Below, piece after piece: positions 1 through 8,403 of a stretch of 64,000 bases of DNA. Under the pieces are notes generated by a model, which saw only the letters and a program-made list of their open reading frames with translations, made no database searches and had not been told where the DNA came from. The first letter of the stretch is position 1; every line of letters begins with the position of its first letter. This DNA is from Metabacillus litoralis (GTDB taxonomy: Bacteria; Bacillota; Bacilli; Bacillales; Bacillaceae), in the NCBI RefSeq assembly GCF_003667825.1, contig NZ_CP033043.1, forward strand, positions 5,030,501-5,094,500. Direction: 5' to 3'. Both the position numbers and the translations under genes were made by a program.

Positions 1-41
1 CATTTGCCTCTTTGTTTGTTATATTATTTAGTGAATCTTTG

Positions 42-722
42 TTAATCCCTGCGAGCAGTCTGAAAGTTGATCATTTGGTGGTACAGAACACCTGCTAATA
101 TAATAAATGAGGCTGTCATATAAGGTATGCTCATTTCAAGCATTGGGTGTGAATAGAAGATTCCCTGTAGTTTCGGTTCTTCTACAATCATTTTCCCTGA
201 AGTAAAGGCAAGCAGACCGCCACCAATATAAACAAGGAATGGATACTTTGTTAATAGGACGAGGATTATTTTACTTCCCCAAATAATAATAGGTATTGAA
301 ATAAATAACCCCATTGCTACTAGTAACATATGACCCTGTGCTGCTCCAGCAACTGCTAAAACATTATCAAATCCCATTAATAAATCAGCAATAACGATTG
401 TTTTGATGGCTCTCCATAGTGACGGATGACTTTTGATTTTGCTTGTGTCATCTTCTTTACCTGCAATCAAATTGTAGGCAATATAAAGTAGGAAAACCCC
501 GCCAACCAGTTGTAAAAAAGGTATTTTCAACAAATAAACAGCTATTAAAGTAATGAAAATTCGAAATACAATTGCGAGCATGGTTCCTAAAATGATTGCT
601 TTATTTCGTTGCAAAACGGGTAAGTTACGACAGGCTAAAGCAATGACTACAGCGTTGTCAGCACCAAGTACTAGATCGATGCCTATGATCATGAGAAGTG
701 ATAAAAGAAAATCTTGTTCCAT
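42..722 (-). CDS. TerC/YjbE-family integral membrane protein
   Basis: Polytopic membrane protein of 226 residues belonging to the TerC family (YjbE/YkoY/Alx type), which is linked to manganese efflux and metallation of exported proteins. Visible: about seven hydrophobic segments, the family motif GIDLVLGADNAVVIALA near the N-terminus (residues 14-30) and its repeat LLMGFDNVLAVAGAA near residue 114, each carrying the acidic residue expected to bind metal. The start has a GAGGGT ribosome site. It precedes mecA divergently, as yjbE does near mecA in B. subtilis. Family assignment is firm; the ion transported is inferred from relatives. Confidence 0.9.
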   Translation of the reverse strand: MEQDFLLSLLMIIGIDLVLGADNAVVIALACRNLPVLQRNKAIILGTMLAIVFRIFITLIAVYLLKIPFLQLVGGVFLLYIAYNLIAGKEDDTSKIKSHPSLWRAIKTIVIADLLMGFDNVLAVAGAAQGHMLLVAMGLFISIPIIIWGSKIILVLLTKYPFLVYIGGGLLAFTSGKMIVEEPKLQGIFYSHPMLEMSIPYMTASFIILAGVLYHQMINFQTARRD

Positions 723-778
723 AGTTAATACCCTCTTTTCAGCAGAAAAAGTATAGAAGTTTGTAATTTTTTTTGGTG

Positions 779-956
779 TCTAGCTTCAGGCGCCATCGTC
801 GAAGCACAGGACGTGCAAGAGCAGTCATTGCGATTGACGTTGCGTTTTTGACTGCCTCGAGGTCATAAGTCAAATAGGAATTGAAGGCAGAGAACACCTT
901 CCATTCCTATTCCCCTTATGCTTGTCGCCGAAAACTTAGCGCCTTTCGCTTTTCTA
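779..956. repeat. Imperfect palindromic intergenic repeat element
   Basis: The stretch opens with TCTAGCTTCAGGCGCC and closes with GGCGC-type complementary sequence (AGCGCCTTTCGCTTTTCTA), with an inner pair CATAAG/CTTATG and AATAGGAAT/ATTCCTATT around 863-920. It therefore folds into one long interrupted hairpin. Elements with these ends (CTAGCTTCAG...CGCCTT..GCTTTT) are, from general knowledge, scattered through many Bacillus genomes. A roughly 45-base asymmetric stretch (about 805-850) interrupts the left arm. No gene is seen between 723 and 1273. Confidence 0.55.
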
Positions 957-1185
957 ATGCTCGTACAATTATATGAAAACATTCATAAGATATGCTTGTA
1001 GAATCATATAGGTAAAATAACTGTTTTTGAAAATTCGGAGTTTTTTTATTTCATTTAAGTACTTTTTATCATAAAATAGGAGTACAAGATTCTTTCATAA
1101 TTGAAGGTTCTAAAGCACTAGTGTGAAGATTTTCTAGCTTTTTTTGGAGGATATTTACACTTTCCTTTTACCCACGGTTAAATAG

Positions 1186-1214
1186 TTGAAAATTTGGGTA
1201 AAGTGTAGTAAAGT
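1186..1214 (+). promoter_or_regulatory. Predicted sigma-A promoter of mecA
   Basis: TTGAAA (1186-1191) and TAAAGT (1209-1214) are separated by 17 bases, about 60 bases before the mecA start. Downstream, ACAAC(1216-1220)...GTTGT could form a short GC-rich hairpin in the leader. This is a prediction from consensus match only. Confidence 0.5.
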
Positions 1215-1273
1215 ACAACTACCCTGAGGGGGGTTGTCCCTTCAACATCTTATATAGAAGGGAAGGTTGAGTA

Positions 1274-1945
1274 ATGGAGATTGAACGTATAAACGAGAAT
1301 ACTGTAAAGTTTTATATCTCATATTTAGATATAGAAGAGCGTGGTTTTGATCGCGATGAAATCTGGTATAACCGTGATCGAAGTGAGGAACTTTTCTGGG
1401 AAATGATGGATGAAGTTCATGAAGAAGAAGAATTTATGGTTGAAGGTCCACTTTGGATCCAAGTTCAAGCACTAGATAAAGGGCTTGAGGTAATCGTAAC
1501 GAAAGCTCAAGTGTCTAAAGACGGACAAAAGCTAGAGCTTCCTATTTCTGACGATAAACTTAAAGAAATCCCGGTGGATGAAAATATAGAATCATTGTTA
1601 GATCATCATTTTAATAAGTCGAATGATTCACAGGAAGATCAAATTGAAGAATTGGAACAACAGCTTCAGTTTGTCTTAAAGTTTAATGATTTAGAAAATA
1701 TTATTTCTTTGTCTAAGTATTCATCTCTTTCAGGAATGACGAATCACTTATTCTCACTCGACCAAAATTACTATTTATTTGTTGAGTTTGAAGACGAAGT
1801 GAGTGATGAGGAAATTGAGAATACATTAAGTATTCTACTTGAATATGGACAAGAATCAAGAGTAACCATTCATCGACTTGAGGAATATGGTAACTTAATT
1901 GCAAAAGACTATGCATTAAATGTGATAAGAAAACATTTTTCATAA
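1274..1945 (+). CDS. mecA: MecA adaptor protein for ClpC/ClpP
   Basis: Adaptor of 223 residues that delivers substrates such as ComK, and ComS-regulated complexes, to the ClpC-ClpP protease, so it links competence and proteostasis in the cytoplasm. The N-terminal half (about 1-105) begins MEIERINENTVKFYISYLD, the typical substrate-binding domain; an acidic linker (about 108-130) leads to the C-terminal ClpC-binding domain that ends with the characteristic AKDYALNVIRKHF. The start ATG follows GGGAAGG at a proper distance. Length matches family members. Monocistronic, with a terminator right after it. Confidence 0.97.
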   Translation: MEIERINENTVKFYISYLDIEERGFDRDEIWYNRDRSEELFWEMMDEVHEEEEFMVEGPLWIQVQALDKGLEVIVTKAQVSKDGQKLELPISDDKLKEIPVDENIESLLDHHFNKSNDSQEDQIEELEQQLQFVLKFNDLENIISLSKYSSLSGMTNHLFSLDQNYYLFVEFEDEVSDEEIENTLSILLEYGQESRVTIHRLEEYGNLIAKDYALNVIRKHFS

Positions 1946-1964
1946 TAGATCAAAGTTGGGAGAG

Positions 1965-1992
1965 ACCGATTTCATGTAAATCGGTTTTTTTT
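1965..1992 (+). terminator. Rho-independent terminator of mecA
   Basis: ACCGATTT, a CATGT loop, AAATCGGT and an eight-base T run directly downstream of mecA. Confidence 0.85.
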
Positions 1993-2139
1993 ATTCATTG
2001 TAAAAAATATGTTCTTTTCTTGGGTAAAAACAAGGCTGAAGTAACAAAATAGTGAGACATGTGAAGACAAAAGGATGACTCAATGTTTCGTTTTTTTGAA
2101 TGAAGGGAAGTAAGACTAAAAATAAGTCAGGTGAAGCTA

Positions 2140-3651
2140 ATGAAGTTTACATTCAGAATACTATTATTTGTCACATTAATTGCTTCCATTATCTTAATAA
2201 CGAAAAGTCTTTGGGGAGATTGGATTGTTGGTTCTGTAAGTGTTCTTTTTACACTCTCAATTATCTTTATATGTGTTGTGATCTTCCTTGAAAATAGACA
2301 TCCGTCTCATACTATTACATGGTTGGTTGTTTTAGGTGGTTTTCCATTAGTTGGATTTTTCTTTTATTTATTTTTTGGAAGAAATATAAGGAAAAGACGT
2401 CTATTTGATAAAAAAGCGCTGTTGGATGAAAAAGCATTTTTAGAAATTGAGGGTAACCATCATTCATATCAAGATAAAATCAATCGAATGGGTAATCATC
2501 AGCAATTATTGTTTAAACTAGCCCATCGTTTAGGACATAGTCCTATATCATTTGCTACAAAAACAAAGGCTTTAACAGATGGTATTGAAACATTTGATCA
2601 TATCTTTCGTGAGTTGAAAAAAGCCAAGCATCATATTCATCTTGAGTATTATATTGTCCGTCATGATCAGGTCGGAAATGAATTGAAAAACCTTTTAATT
2701 GAAAAAGCTCGAGAGGGTGTTGAAGTTAGGTTTTTATATGATGCGGTTGGAAGTTGGAAGCTTTCCAAGGAATACATTAGAAGTATGGGGAAAGCTGGGA
2801 TTGAAATGGTTCCTTTTCTGCCTGTTCGGATTCCTTTTTTGAATAATAAAATTAATTTTCGTAACCATCGAAAAATTATTGTTATAGATGGGGAAGTGGG
2901 TTTTGTCGGTGGTTTAAATGTTGGCGATGAATACTTAGGTAAGGATACTTACTTTGGATATTGGCGTGACACCCACCTTTTAATTAAGGGTGAAGCTGTT
3001 CGAACTCTACAAATGATCTTTTTGCAGGATTGGTATTATATGACAGACAAAAAGCTGTTGTTTCAATCTTACTTAAGCTCTAACTCTGATGATTTGGAAG
3101 AAACGGGTGGAGTTCAGTTAATTGCCGGTGGTCCTGATAATAAGTGGGATGTTATTAAAAATTTATTCTTCTCGATGATTATTTCTGCCAAAGAGTCAAT
3201 CTGGATCGCATCTCCATATTTTATTCCCGATGAAGATATTCTAACCGCTTTAAAGGTGGCTGCACTGAGCGGAATTGACGTAAGACTGCTAGTACCTGAA
3301 CGTCCCGATAAAAAGATTGTTTACCATGCTTCAAGATCTTATTTCCCAGAGCTACTAGATGCAGGTGTTAAAGTATACGAGTATAAAAAAGGATTTTTAC
3401 ACAGTAAAATTGTTATTGTTGACTATGAACTTGCATCCATTGGAACAGCGAACATGGACATGAGAAGCTTTCACCTGAATTTCGAGGTAAATGCATTTCT
3501 ATATAGAACTGGAAGTACACAAAAACTTGTAGATGCCTATATGAATGATATTGATCAATCGAGAGAAATCATTATGGAAGAGTTTGCGAAGCGGTCTTTT
3601 GCTATAAAGCTTTTTGAATCAGCGGCACGCCTTATGTCGCCATTATTATAG
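2140..3651 (+). CDS. cls: Cardiolipin synthase
   Basis: Membrane phospholipase-D-superfamily enzyme that condenses two phosphatidylglycerols into cardiolipin and glycerol. Two N-terminal transmembrane segments (about residues 3-22 and 30-60, the latter followed by PLVGFFFYLFFGR) anchor it; both HKD motifs are intact: HRKIIVIDGEVGFVGGLN near residue 245 and HSKIVIVDYELASIGTANMD near 420. The ATG at 2140 (503 residues) is preferred over an in-frame GTG at 2131, because that GTG forms part of the AGGTGA ribosome site. Size and domain order match ClsA/YwnE-type synthases. Its place between mecA and coiA differs from the usual genomic site of ywnE. Confidence 0.93.
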   Translation: MKFTFRILLFVTLIASIILITKSLWGDWIVGSVSVLFTLSIIFICVVIFLENRHPSHTITWLVVLGGFPLVGFFFYLFFGRNIRKRRLFDKKALLDEKAFLEIEGNHHSYQDKINRMGNHQQLLFKLAHRLGHSPISFATKTKALTDGIETFDHIFRELKKAKHHIHLEYYIVRHDQVGNELKNLLIEKAREGVEVRFLYDAVGSWKLSKEYIRSMGKAGIEMVPFLPVRIPFLNNKINFRNHRKIIVIDGEVGFVGGLNVGDEYLGKDTYFGYWRDTHLLIKGEAVRTLQMIFLQDWYYMTDKKLLFQSYLSSNSDDLEETGGVQLIAGGPDNKWDVIKNLFFSMIISAKESIWIASPYFIPDEDILTALKVAALSGIDVRLLVPERPDKKIVYHASRSYFPELLDAGVKVYEYKKGFLHSKIVIVDYELASIGTANMDMRSFHLNFEVNAFLYRTGSTQKLVDAYMNDIDQSREIIMEEFAKRSFAIKLFESAARLMSPLL

Positions 3652-3660
3652 TTAGAAAGA

Positions 3661-3698
3661 AGTGCTGCCTAATTGGTCAGCGCTTTTTCTTTTTTTTA
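3661..3698 (+). terminator. Terminator after cls
   Basis: Hairpin AGTGCTGCC/GGTCAGCGCT followed by a long T-rich tract. Confidence 0.8.
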
Positions 3699-3775
3699 TG
3701 ATCTAAAATTTAATTTTCACGATTTGTCCTATTTCTCTTTATGTGGATAATAAAAAGAAAAAGGAGAGGAAGCTT

Positions 3776-4969
3776 TTGTTTGTAGCGAATGATCAGAGAG
3801 GTAATCAACTTAATGTAGCAGAGAAAAAGTGGACAATTGAAAGGTTAAGAAAGATAAGAGAAAACAGCACTTTTATTTGCCCTCAATGTCAGAACGAATT
3901 AGATTTAAAAATTGGTTCAATCATATCAGCACACTTTGCTCATAAAAAGCACTCTGACTGTCCGTCTAGTAAGGGAGGACCTGAAAGTCAGTATCATATG
4001 AGAGGAAAGCTTGAGTTATATGATTGGCTTCAAATAGATGAAAATGTTATACATGTGGAACTAGAACCTTTTATAACGGATATTAAGCAGCGTCCAGACC
4101 TTTTAATCAACGATCATCAACAAACCCTAGCAATAGAATATCAATGCTCACCAATTGACTTAAACATACTTCAAAAGAGATCTGTTATGTATAAAAAAGC
4201 AAACATTCCTTTTCTCTGGATTCTAGGTGGGAAGTTACTCAAAAGAACAGGAGAAAGATCATTTCAACTCTCACAGTTTCAATGGCGTTTTACAAGTAAA
4301 ATGGAAGATGGCTCACTTATGATCTATGCCTATTGTTCTAATATAAAAGCGTTTATCATTATAAGAACTATCATCCCATTTTCTTCTCAAGTTGTTTTTG
4401 CCAACCAGTCAATTATTCCTAAAGAAACAATATCGTTTACGCAGTTAATAAAACCGCAGTTTTGTCCCATAAATTTTTATGAAAATTGGTTTCATAAAGT
4501 TAGAACTTTTCGCTTAAAGCCTTTTCCATTTACTACGAAGCAAGCCAGTACTCTAAATCAATTCCTATATCAAACAAAGCACACTTCTCTTCTTTATCTT
4601 CCATCACACGCATTTCTACCCCTTAAATTCAACTACTTAATAGAATCACCTGTCTTTGTATGGCAAGGATGGGTGATGACGTTTATTGATGAAGTACCTT
4701 TAAACTCTACCTTTACTTTTCATTATATTTATGAAAGAACCAAAAAAAAGGTAAAAGATCGATTACTCTCGGTTCGGGTTCTGCCACAAATAAATGTACA
4801 CTATTCCCAAGTTATTTATGAATACCTTGAAAAGCTCTCAGAGTTATCTTTTATCACTAAGGTAGAACACCATATATATATAAAACAGCAGACAACTAAT
4901 TGGGTAACAACTATTGATGAATTACTAAACCAGGATGAAGAGTTAATGAAAGAGCTAAAACGAGGATGA
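3776..4969 (+). CDS. coiA: Competence protein CoiA
   Basis: Competence-induced protein that supports recombination of incoming single-stranded DNA during transformation. A TTG at 3776 (397 residues) is chosen because AAGGAGAGG sits six bases upstream; a GTG at 3743 is in frame but lacks such a site. Visible: an N-terminal Cys pair CPQC with a following HFAHK stretch (a probable zinc site), then a restriction-endonuclease-like core PDLLIN...LAIEYQCSPID with the acidic and Q residues typical of CoiA. The C-terminal half is poorly conserved, as is usual. It stands downstream of mecA and upstream of pepF as in B. subtilis. ComK control is expected but no K-box was established. Confidence 0.92.
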   Translation: MFVANDQRGNQLNVAEKKWTIERLRKIRENSTFICPQCQNELDLKIGSIISAHFAHKKHSDCPSSKGGPESQYHMRGKLELYDWLQIDENVIHVELEPFITDIKQRPDLLINDHQQTLAIEYQCSPIDLNILQKRSVMYKKANIPFLWILGGKLLKRTGERSFQLSQFQWRFTSKMEDGSLMIYAYCSNIKAFIIIRTIIPFSSQVVFANQSIIPKETISFTQLIKPQFCPINFYENWFHKVRTFRLKPFPFTTKQASTLNQFLYQTKHTSLLYLPSHAFLPLKFNYLIESPVFVWQGWVMTFIDEVPLNSTFTFHYIYERTKKKVKDRLLSVRVLPQINVHYSQVIYEYLEKLSELSFITKVEHHIYIKQQTTNWVTTIDELLNQDEELMKELKRG

Positions 4970-5031
4970 TGTATAGCAATTATTTTTTTGAACACATTAA
5001 AAGGGAGATATTAACAACAAGAGGTGATCAT

Positions 5032-5205
5032 ATGTTTAATAAAAAGCGTAAACGTAATCCAGTTTTATTTATGGCATCTATGCTTGGAGTAGGTGCAGCT
5101 GCTTACTATTTGACAAAAGAAGCTACACAGGGTGAAGATAGAGGTAGTAACAATCAAACATATCCATCTGAAAATCCTTTCGATTATATTGGGAAAGATT
5201 TTTAA
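5032..5205 (+). CDS. Small predicted membrane protein, unknown function
   Basis: A 57-residue basic protein starting MFNKKRKRNP, followed by one hydrophobic segment (VLFMASMLGVGAAAYYLT) and a polar tail. The ATG at 5032 is preceded by GAGGTGAT; the longer in-frame start at 4966 overlaps coiA and has no such site. It resembles the short one-helix YtxH-like proteins in general form, but I do not recognise the family. It lies between coiA and pepF and may be co-transcribed with pepF. Confidence 0.65.
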   Translation: MFNKKRKRNPVLFMASMLGVGAAAYYLTKEATQGEDRGSNNQTYPSENPFDYIGKDF

Positions 5206-5243
5206 TTGGCTCATGCGGAGAAAAAACTTCGGGAGGGATGGGT

Positions 5244-7172
5244 ATGAACAAGAAAAAAATGCTATCAATTATGACGGCATTAACACTCATGAGCTCAATG
5301 AATACAAGCTCCGCATACGCCATTAATTTAAAAGGGGGAAATGGTATGTCAGAACAAGCGGCAGTGAAAAAATTACCTTCTAGAAATGAAATAAAAACAG
5401 AAGACACGTGGAGACTTGAGGACATTTTTGAAACAGATGAAGCTTGGGAAAAAGAGTACAAAGAAATACAAGCAGCTTTACCTAAGTTGGCTGAATTCAA
5501 AGGAAAACTAAGTGAAAGTGCCAATACACTCTATGAAGCACTTTCTTATCAAGATGGTGTAATGGAGCGTTTAGGAAAGCTTTATACATACGCACATATG
5601 AGATACGACCAGGACACAACAAACTCCAAATACCAGGCACTAGATGATCGTGCAAAAAGCTTATATACACAGGCTTCTAGTTTAAGCTCTTACATTGTTC
5701 CTGAAATTCTTTCAATTGATGAAGAGAAGATAAAGCAATTTTTAGAAGAAAAAGAAGAACTGAAGCTGTATGAACATGCTCTTGATGAAATCAATCGCCA
5801 ACGTCCACATGTTCTTTCTGCTGAAAAAGAAGAGCTATTAGCAGAAGCATCAGATGTCTTAGGCGCTGCAAGTAATACATTCGGAATGCTGAACAATGCC
5901 GATTTAACATTCCCGACAATTAAAGATGAAAACGGAGAAGAGGTTGAAATTACTCATGGCCGCTATATCCGCTTTTTAGAAAGCGAAGACCGTAGAGTAC
6001 GTGAAGAGGCATTTAAAGCCGTATATAAAACGTATGGTGATTTTAAGAATACATTTGCTAGTACATTAAGTGGAACCGTTAAGAAAGATAATTTCAGTGC
6101 AAAGGTAAGAAATTATGAATCTGCAAGACAAGCTGCATTAAGCAGTGATAACATACCTGAATCTGTTTATGAAAACCTAGTTAGTACCATTCATGATCAT
6201 TTAGATCTTCTTCAGCGCTATGTGAAGCTTCGTAAAGAGGTACTAAACCTTGATGAAGTTCATATGTATGATCTTTATACACCTCTTATTAAGGACGTCA
6301 AAATGGACGTTACCTATGATGAAGCAAAAGATTATATTCTAAAAGGACTTCAGCCACTTGGTGATGAATATATCTCGATTTTAGAAGAAGGCTTTGAAAA
6401 CCGCTGGGTTGATGTTCATGAAAATAAAGGAAAAAGAAGCGGTGCCTACTCATCAGGAGCATATGGAACAAATCCATACATCCTCATGAATTGGCAGGAC
6501 AATGTAAATAATTTATTTACACTTGCGCATGAGTTTGGACACTCTGTTCACAGTTACTATACGCGCAAAGAGCAACCATATCCATATGGAAATTACTCCA
6601 TTTTCGTAGCGGAGGTTGCATCAACGGCTAATGAAGCTTTATTAAATCACTACCTTCTAAATACAATTGATGATGAGAAAAAACGTTTGTACTTACTAAA
6701 CCACTTCCTTGAAGGATTTAGAGGAACTGTTTTCCGTCAAACAATGTTTGCTGAGTTTGAGCATATTATTCATCAAAAGGCACAAGAAGGTGAGTCGTTA
6801 ACACCTGAATTACTAACTAAAACTTATTATGATCTGAACAAAAAGTATTTTGGTGATGACATTGTTGTAGATGAAGAAATCGGCTTAGAGTGGGCTAGAA
6901 TTCCACATTTCTACTACAATTATTATGTGTATCAATATGCTACAGGCTACAGTGCTGCAACAGCTCTAAGTAACCAGATTTTAGAAGAAGGTCAACCTGC
7001 AGTTGATCGTTACTTAGAATTCCTAAAAGCAGGAAGCTCAGATTACCCAATTGAAGTTTTAAAGAAAGCCGGTGTTGATATGACATCTTCAGCACCAATT
7101 GAAGAAGCATGTAAAGTGTTTGAAGAGAAATTAAATGAAATGGAAGAGCTATTGGCTAAGGTTAAACAATAA
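5244..7172 (+). CDS. pepF: Oligoendopeptidase F (M3B zinc peptidase), N-terminal extension
   Basis: Zinc metallopeptidase hydrolysing oligopeptides of about 7-17 residues. The active site HEFGH (residues 429-433 from the 5244 start) and the downstream third ligand in FVAEVASTANEALLNHY are intact; the M3 fold spans the rest. Two credible starts exist: ATG 5244 with GGGAGGGATGG upstream (642 residues) and ATG 5346 with AAGGGGG upstream (608 residues, the usual PepF length, beginning MSEQAAVKKL). The extra 34 residues look like a signal peptide: MNKKKML, a hydrophobic stretch, then SAYA. So an exported form, a cytosolic form or both are possible. PepF overexpression in B. subtilis is known to affect sporulation signalling peptides. 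Confidence 0.93.
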   Translation: MNKKKMLSIMTALTLMSSMNTSSAYAINLKGGNGMSEQAAVKKLPSRNEIKTEDTWRLEDIFETDEAWEKEYKEIQAALPKLAEFKGKLSESANTLYEALSYQDGVMERLGKLYTYAHMRYDQDTTNSKYQALDDRAKSLYTQASSLSSYIVPEILSIDEEKIKQFLEEKEELKLYEHALDEINRQRPHVLSAEKEELLAEASDVLGAASNTFGMLNNADLTFPTIKDENGEEVEITHGRYIRFLESEDRRVREEAFKAVYKTYGDFKNTFASTLSGTVKKDNFSAKVRNYESARQAALSSDNIPESVYENLVSTIHDHLDLLQRYVKLRKEVLNLDEVHMYDLYTPLIKDVKMDVTYDEAKDYILKGLQPLGDEYISILEEGFENRWVDVHENKGKRSGAYSSGAYGTNPYILMNWQDNVNNLFTLAHEFGHSVHSYYTRKEQPYPYGNYSIFVAEVASTANEALLNHYLLNTIDDEKKRLYLLNHFLEGFRGTVFRQTMFAEFEHIIHQKAQEGESLTPELLTKTYYDLNKKYFGDDIVVDEEIGLEWARIPHFYYNYYVYQYATGYSAATALSNQILEEGQPAVDRYLEFLKAGSSDYPIEVLKKAGVDMTSSAPIEEACKVFEEKLNEMEELLAKVKQ

Positions 7173-7184
7173 ATAAGCTACATG

Positions 7185-7222
7185 AAAAAGGAATGTGCCA
7201 TTTATGTGCACATTCCTTTTTC
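7185..7222 (+). terminator. Terminator between pepF and the convergent small gene
   Basis: AAAAAGGAATGTGC and GCACATTCCTTTTT form a near-perfect 14-bp hairpin with T and A tracts on both sides, so it can work in both directions. Confidence 0.85.
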
Positions 7223-7224
7223 CA

Positions 7225-7398
7225 TTAAAAGCCTCTAAACGTTTTCCTATGATTAATAAAATAAAGTGTAACAAAAATTGAGATCAATAATAATGGAGAT
7301 GTGATATAAAGAGGGACAAGATTCATGAACCCTAATACATTAATGAAGAATAACATAATCGTAAGCACTGTGAGCAATACAATCCATCTTAGCTTCAC
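7225..7398 (-). CDS. yizD: Small two-helix membrane protein (YizD-like by position)
   Basis: A 57-residue ORF starting with GTG at 7398, with AAGGAGG at a good distance upstream on this strand (7405-7411). The product begins MKLRWIVLLTVLTIMLFFIN, is hydrophobic over two segments (about 4-24 and 30-50) and ends in a basic tail INHRKTFRGF. Between pepF and RoxS/spxH B. subtilis carries the short gene yizD, so the symbol rests on position, length and orientation rather than on recognised sequence. No function is known to me. Confidence 0.65.
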   Translation of the reverse strand: MKLRWIVLLTVLTIMLFFINVLGFMNLVPLYITSPLLLISIFVTLYFINHRKTFRGF

Positions 7399-7562
7399 AT
7401 ATATCCTCCTTGTCTATTTTCTATTTATTATTGTATATGTTTTTATCTTCTACATTATCCATTAAGTTGAGACGAGTTCTTTTTAAGCACAAAACAATAT
7501 AAGTAGAAATTATTCTAAGATAATAGGTTTTGTGACATTTTTGTGAAAAAGAAGTATCGCAC

Positions 7563-7592
7563 TTGTCAATAGTCGACATATTTTGATATATT
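7563..7592 (+). promoter_or_regulatory. Promoter of RoxS
   Basis: TTGTCA (7563-7568) and TATATT (7587-7592), 18 bases apart, place the start of transcription at about 7600, exactly where the RoxS-like RNA sequence begins. Confidence 0.7.
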
Positions 7593-7597
7593 ATAGA

Positions 7598-7613
7598 TGT
7601 GAAATTAATCACA
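7598..7613. promoter_or_regulatory. Rex-like operator at the RoxS start
   Basis: The palindrome TGTGAAATTAATCACA covers the predicted transcription start. It matches the redox repressor Rex consensus (TTGTGAA-N4-TTCACAA) in part and also the TGTGA-N6-TCACA pattern of Fnr. In B. subtilis Rex represses and ResD activates roxS, so Rex is the better reading. Confidence 0.6.
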
Positions 7614-7718
7614 AACAAACATTTACCCCTTTGTTTGACCGTGAAAAATTTCTCCCATCCCCTTTGTTGTCGTTAAGACATAAAAAGAAGACCCTTTACT
7701 TTGTATGGGGTCTTTTTA
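7600..7718 (+). ncRNA. roxS: RoxS/RsaE regulatory small RNA
   Basis: A trans-acting sRNA conserved in Bacillus and Staphylococcus that tunes central metabolism and redox balance by pairing to ribosome sites through C-rich loops. The conserved blocks are present: ACCCCTTTGTTTG (7625-7637), GTGAAAAATTTCTCCC, CCCATCCCCTTTGTT (7654-7668), and a terminator AAGACCC...GGGTCTTTTT (7688-7717). The gene lies between pepF/yizD and the nudix-spxH pair, the same locus as in B. subtilis (between yizD and yjbH). Upstream promoter and Rex-like site agree with it. 5' end inferred from the -10. Confidence 0.92.
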
Positions 7719-7734
7719 TTTTGCCTCGAAAATA

Positions 7735-8172
7735 AGAATCGGAGATAAACTGTTTGAAATCGAAGATAAAGGTTCAGGAATCGAAGATAAACCGTTTAAA
7801 ATCGTAGATAAATTCAAGAATCGAAGATAAACCGTTTAAAATCGAAGATAAAGGTTCAGGAATCGGAGATAAACCGTTCAAAATCGAAGATAAAGGTTCA
7901 AGAATCGGAGATAACATTCGCAATCGAAGATAAAAGTCTAAAAATCGGAGATAAACCGTTCAAAATCGAAGATAAGGTTCAAGAATCGGAGATAACATTC
8001 ACAATCGAAGATAAAAGTCTAAGAATCGAAGATAAACCGTCCAAAATCGAAGATAAAGGTTCAAGAATCGAAGATAAACCACTCAAAATAGGAGATAAAC
8101 CATTCAAAACCGAAGATAAGACCTCAAGACCCGCGGATAAACCTACTAAAATTGCGGTTAAGACCCAAAACA
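7735..8172. repeat. 21-bp intergenic minisatellite
   Basis: About twenty degenerate copies of a 21-bp unit of the form AATCG(G/A)AGATAAA followed by seven or eight variable bases (CCGTTCA, GGTTCAA, AGTCTAA). Two variants tend to alternate, giving a 42-bp higher period. Copies decay toward the right end (ACCGAAGATAAG, CCGCGGATAAA). A 64-codon minus-strand frame crosses part of it only because the period is a multiple of three; indels break the frame, so it is treated as non-coding. The rest of 7719-8403 shows no gene. Confidence 0.85.
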
Positions 8173-8403
8173 ATCAACTAATTAGAGGGAAATCACTCTT
8201 TACCTTCTATATTTTAATAGAAATAAACCCTATATCGTAAACAAATCCATGAAATACATAAAAATATGAGCATTCTCCTTATAAAGTAACGGCCTCCTTG
8301 CACACCCTCCCCCTCATTTCACCCTCGCCAGCTCTCATATAACTCTGCTATTCTAGTAGTATCAAATCAAATCAGGTTTTAAGAGAGAAGGGAGCTCGTA
8401 ACA

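Noticed and set aside
7979..8173. Leucine-rich heptad protein (LSSIL repeats)
   Set aside because: It is the minus-strand reading of the 21-bp minisatellite, covers only part of the array and has no ribosome site.
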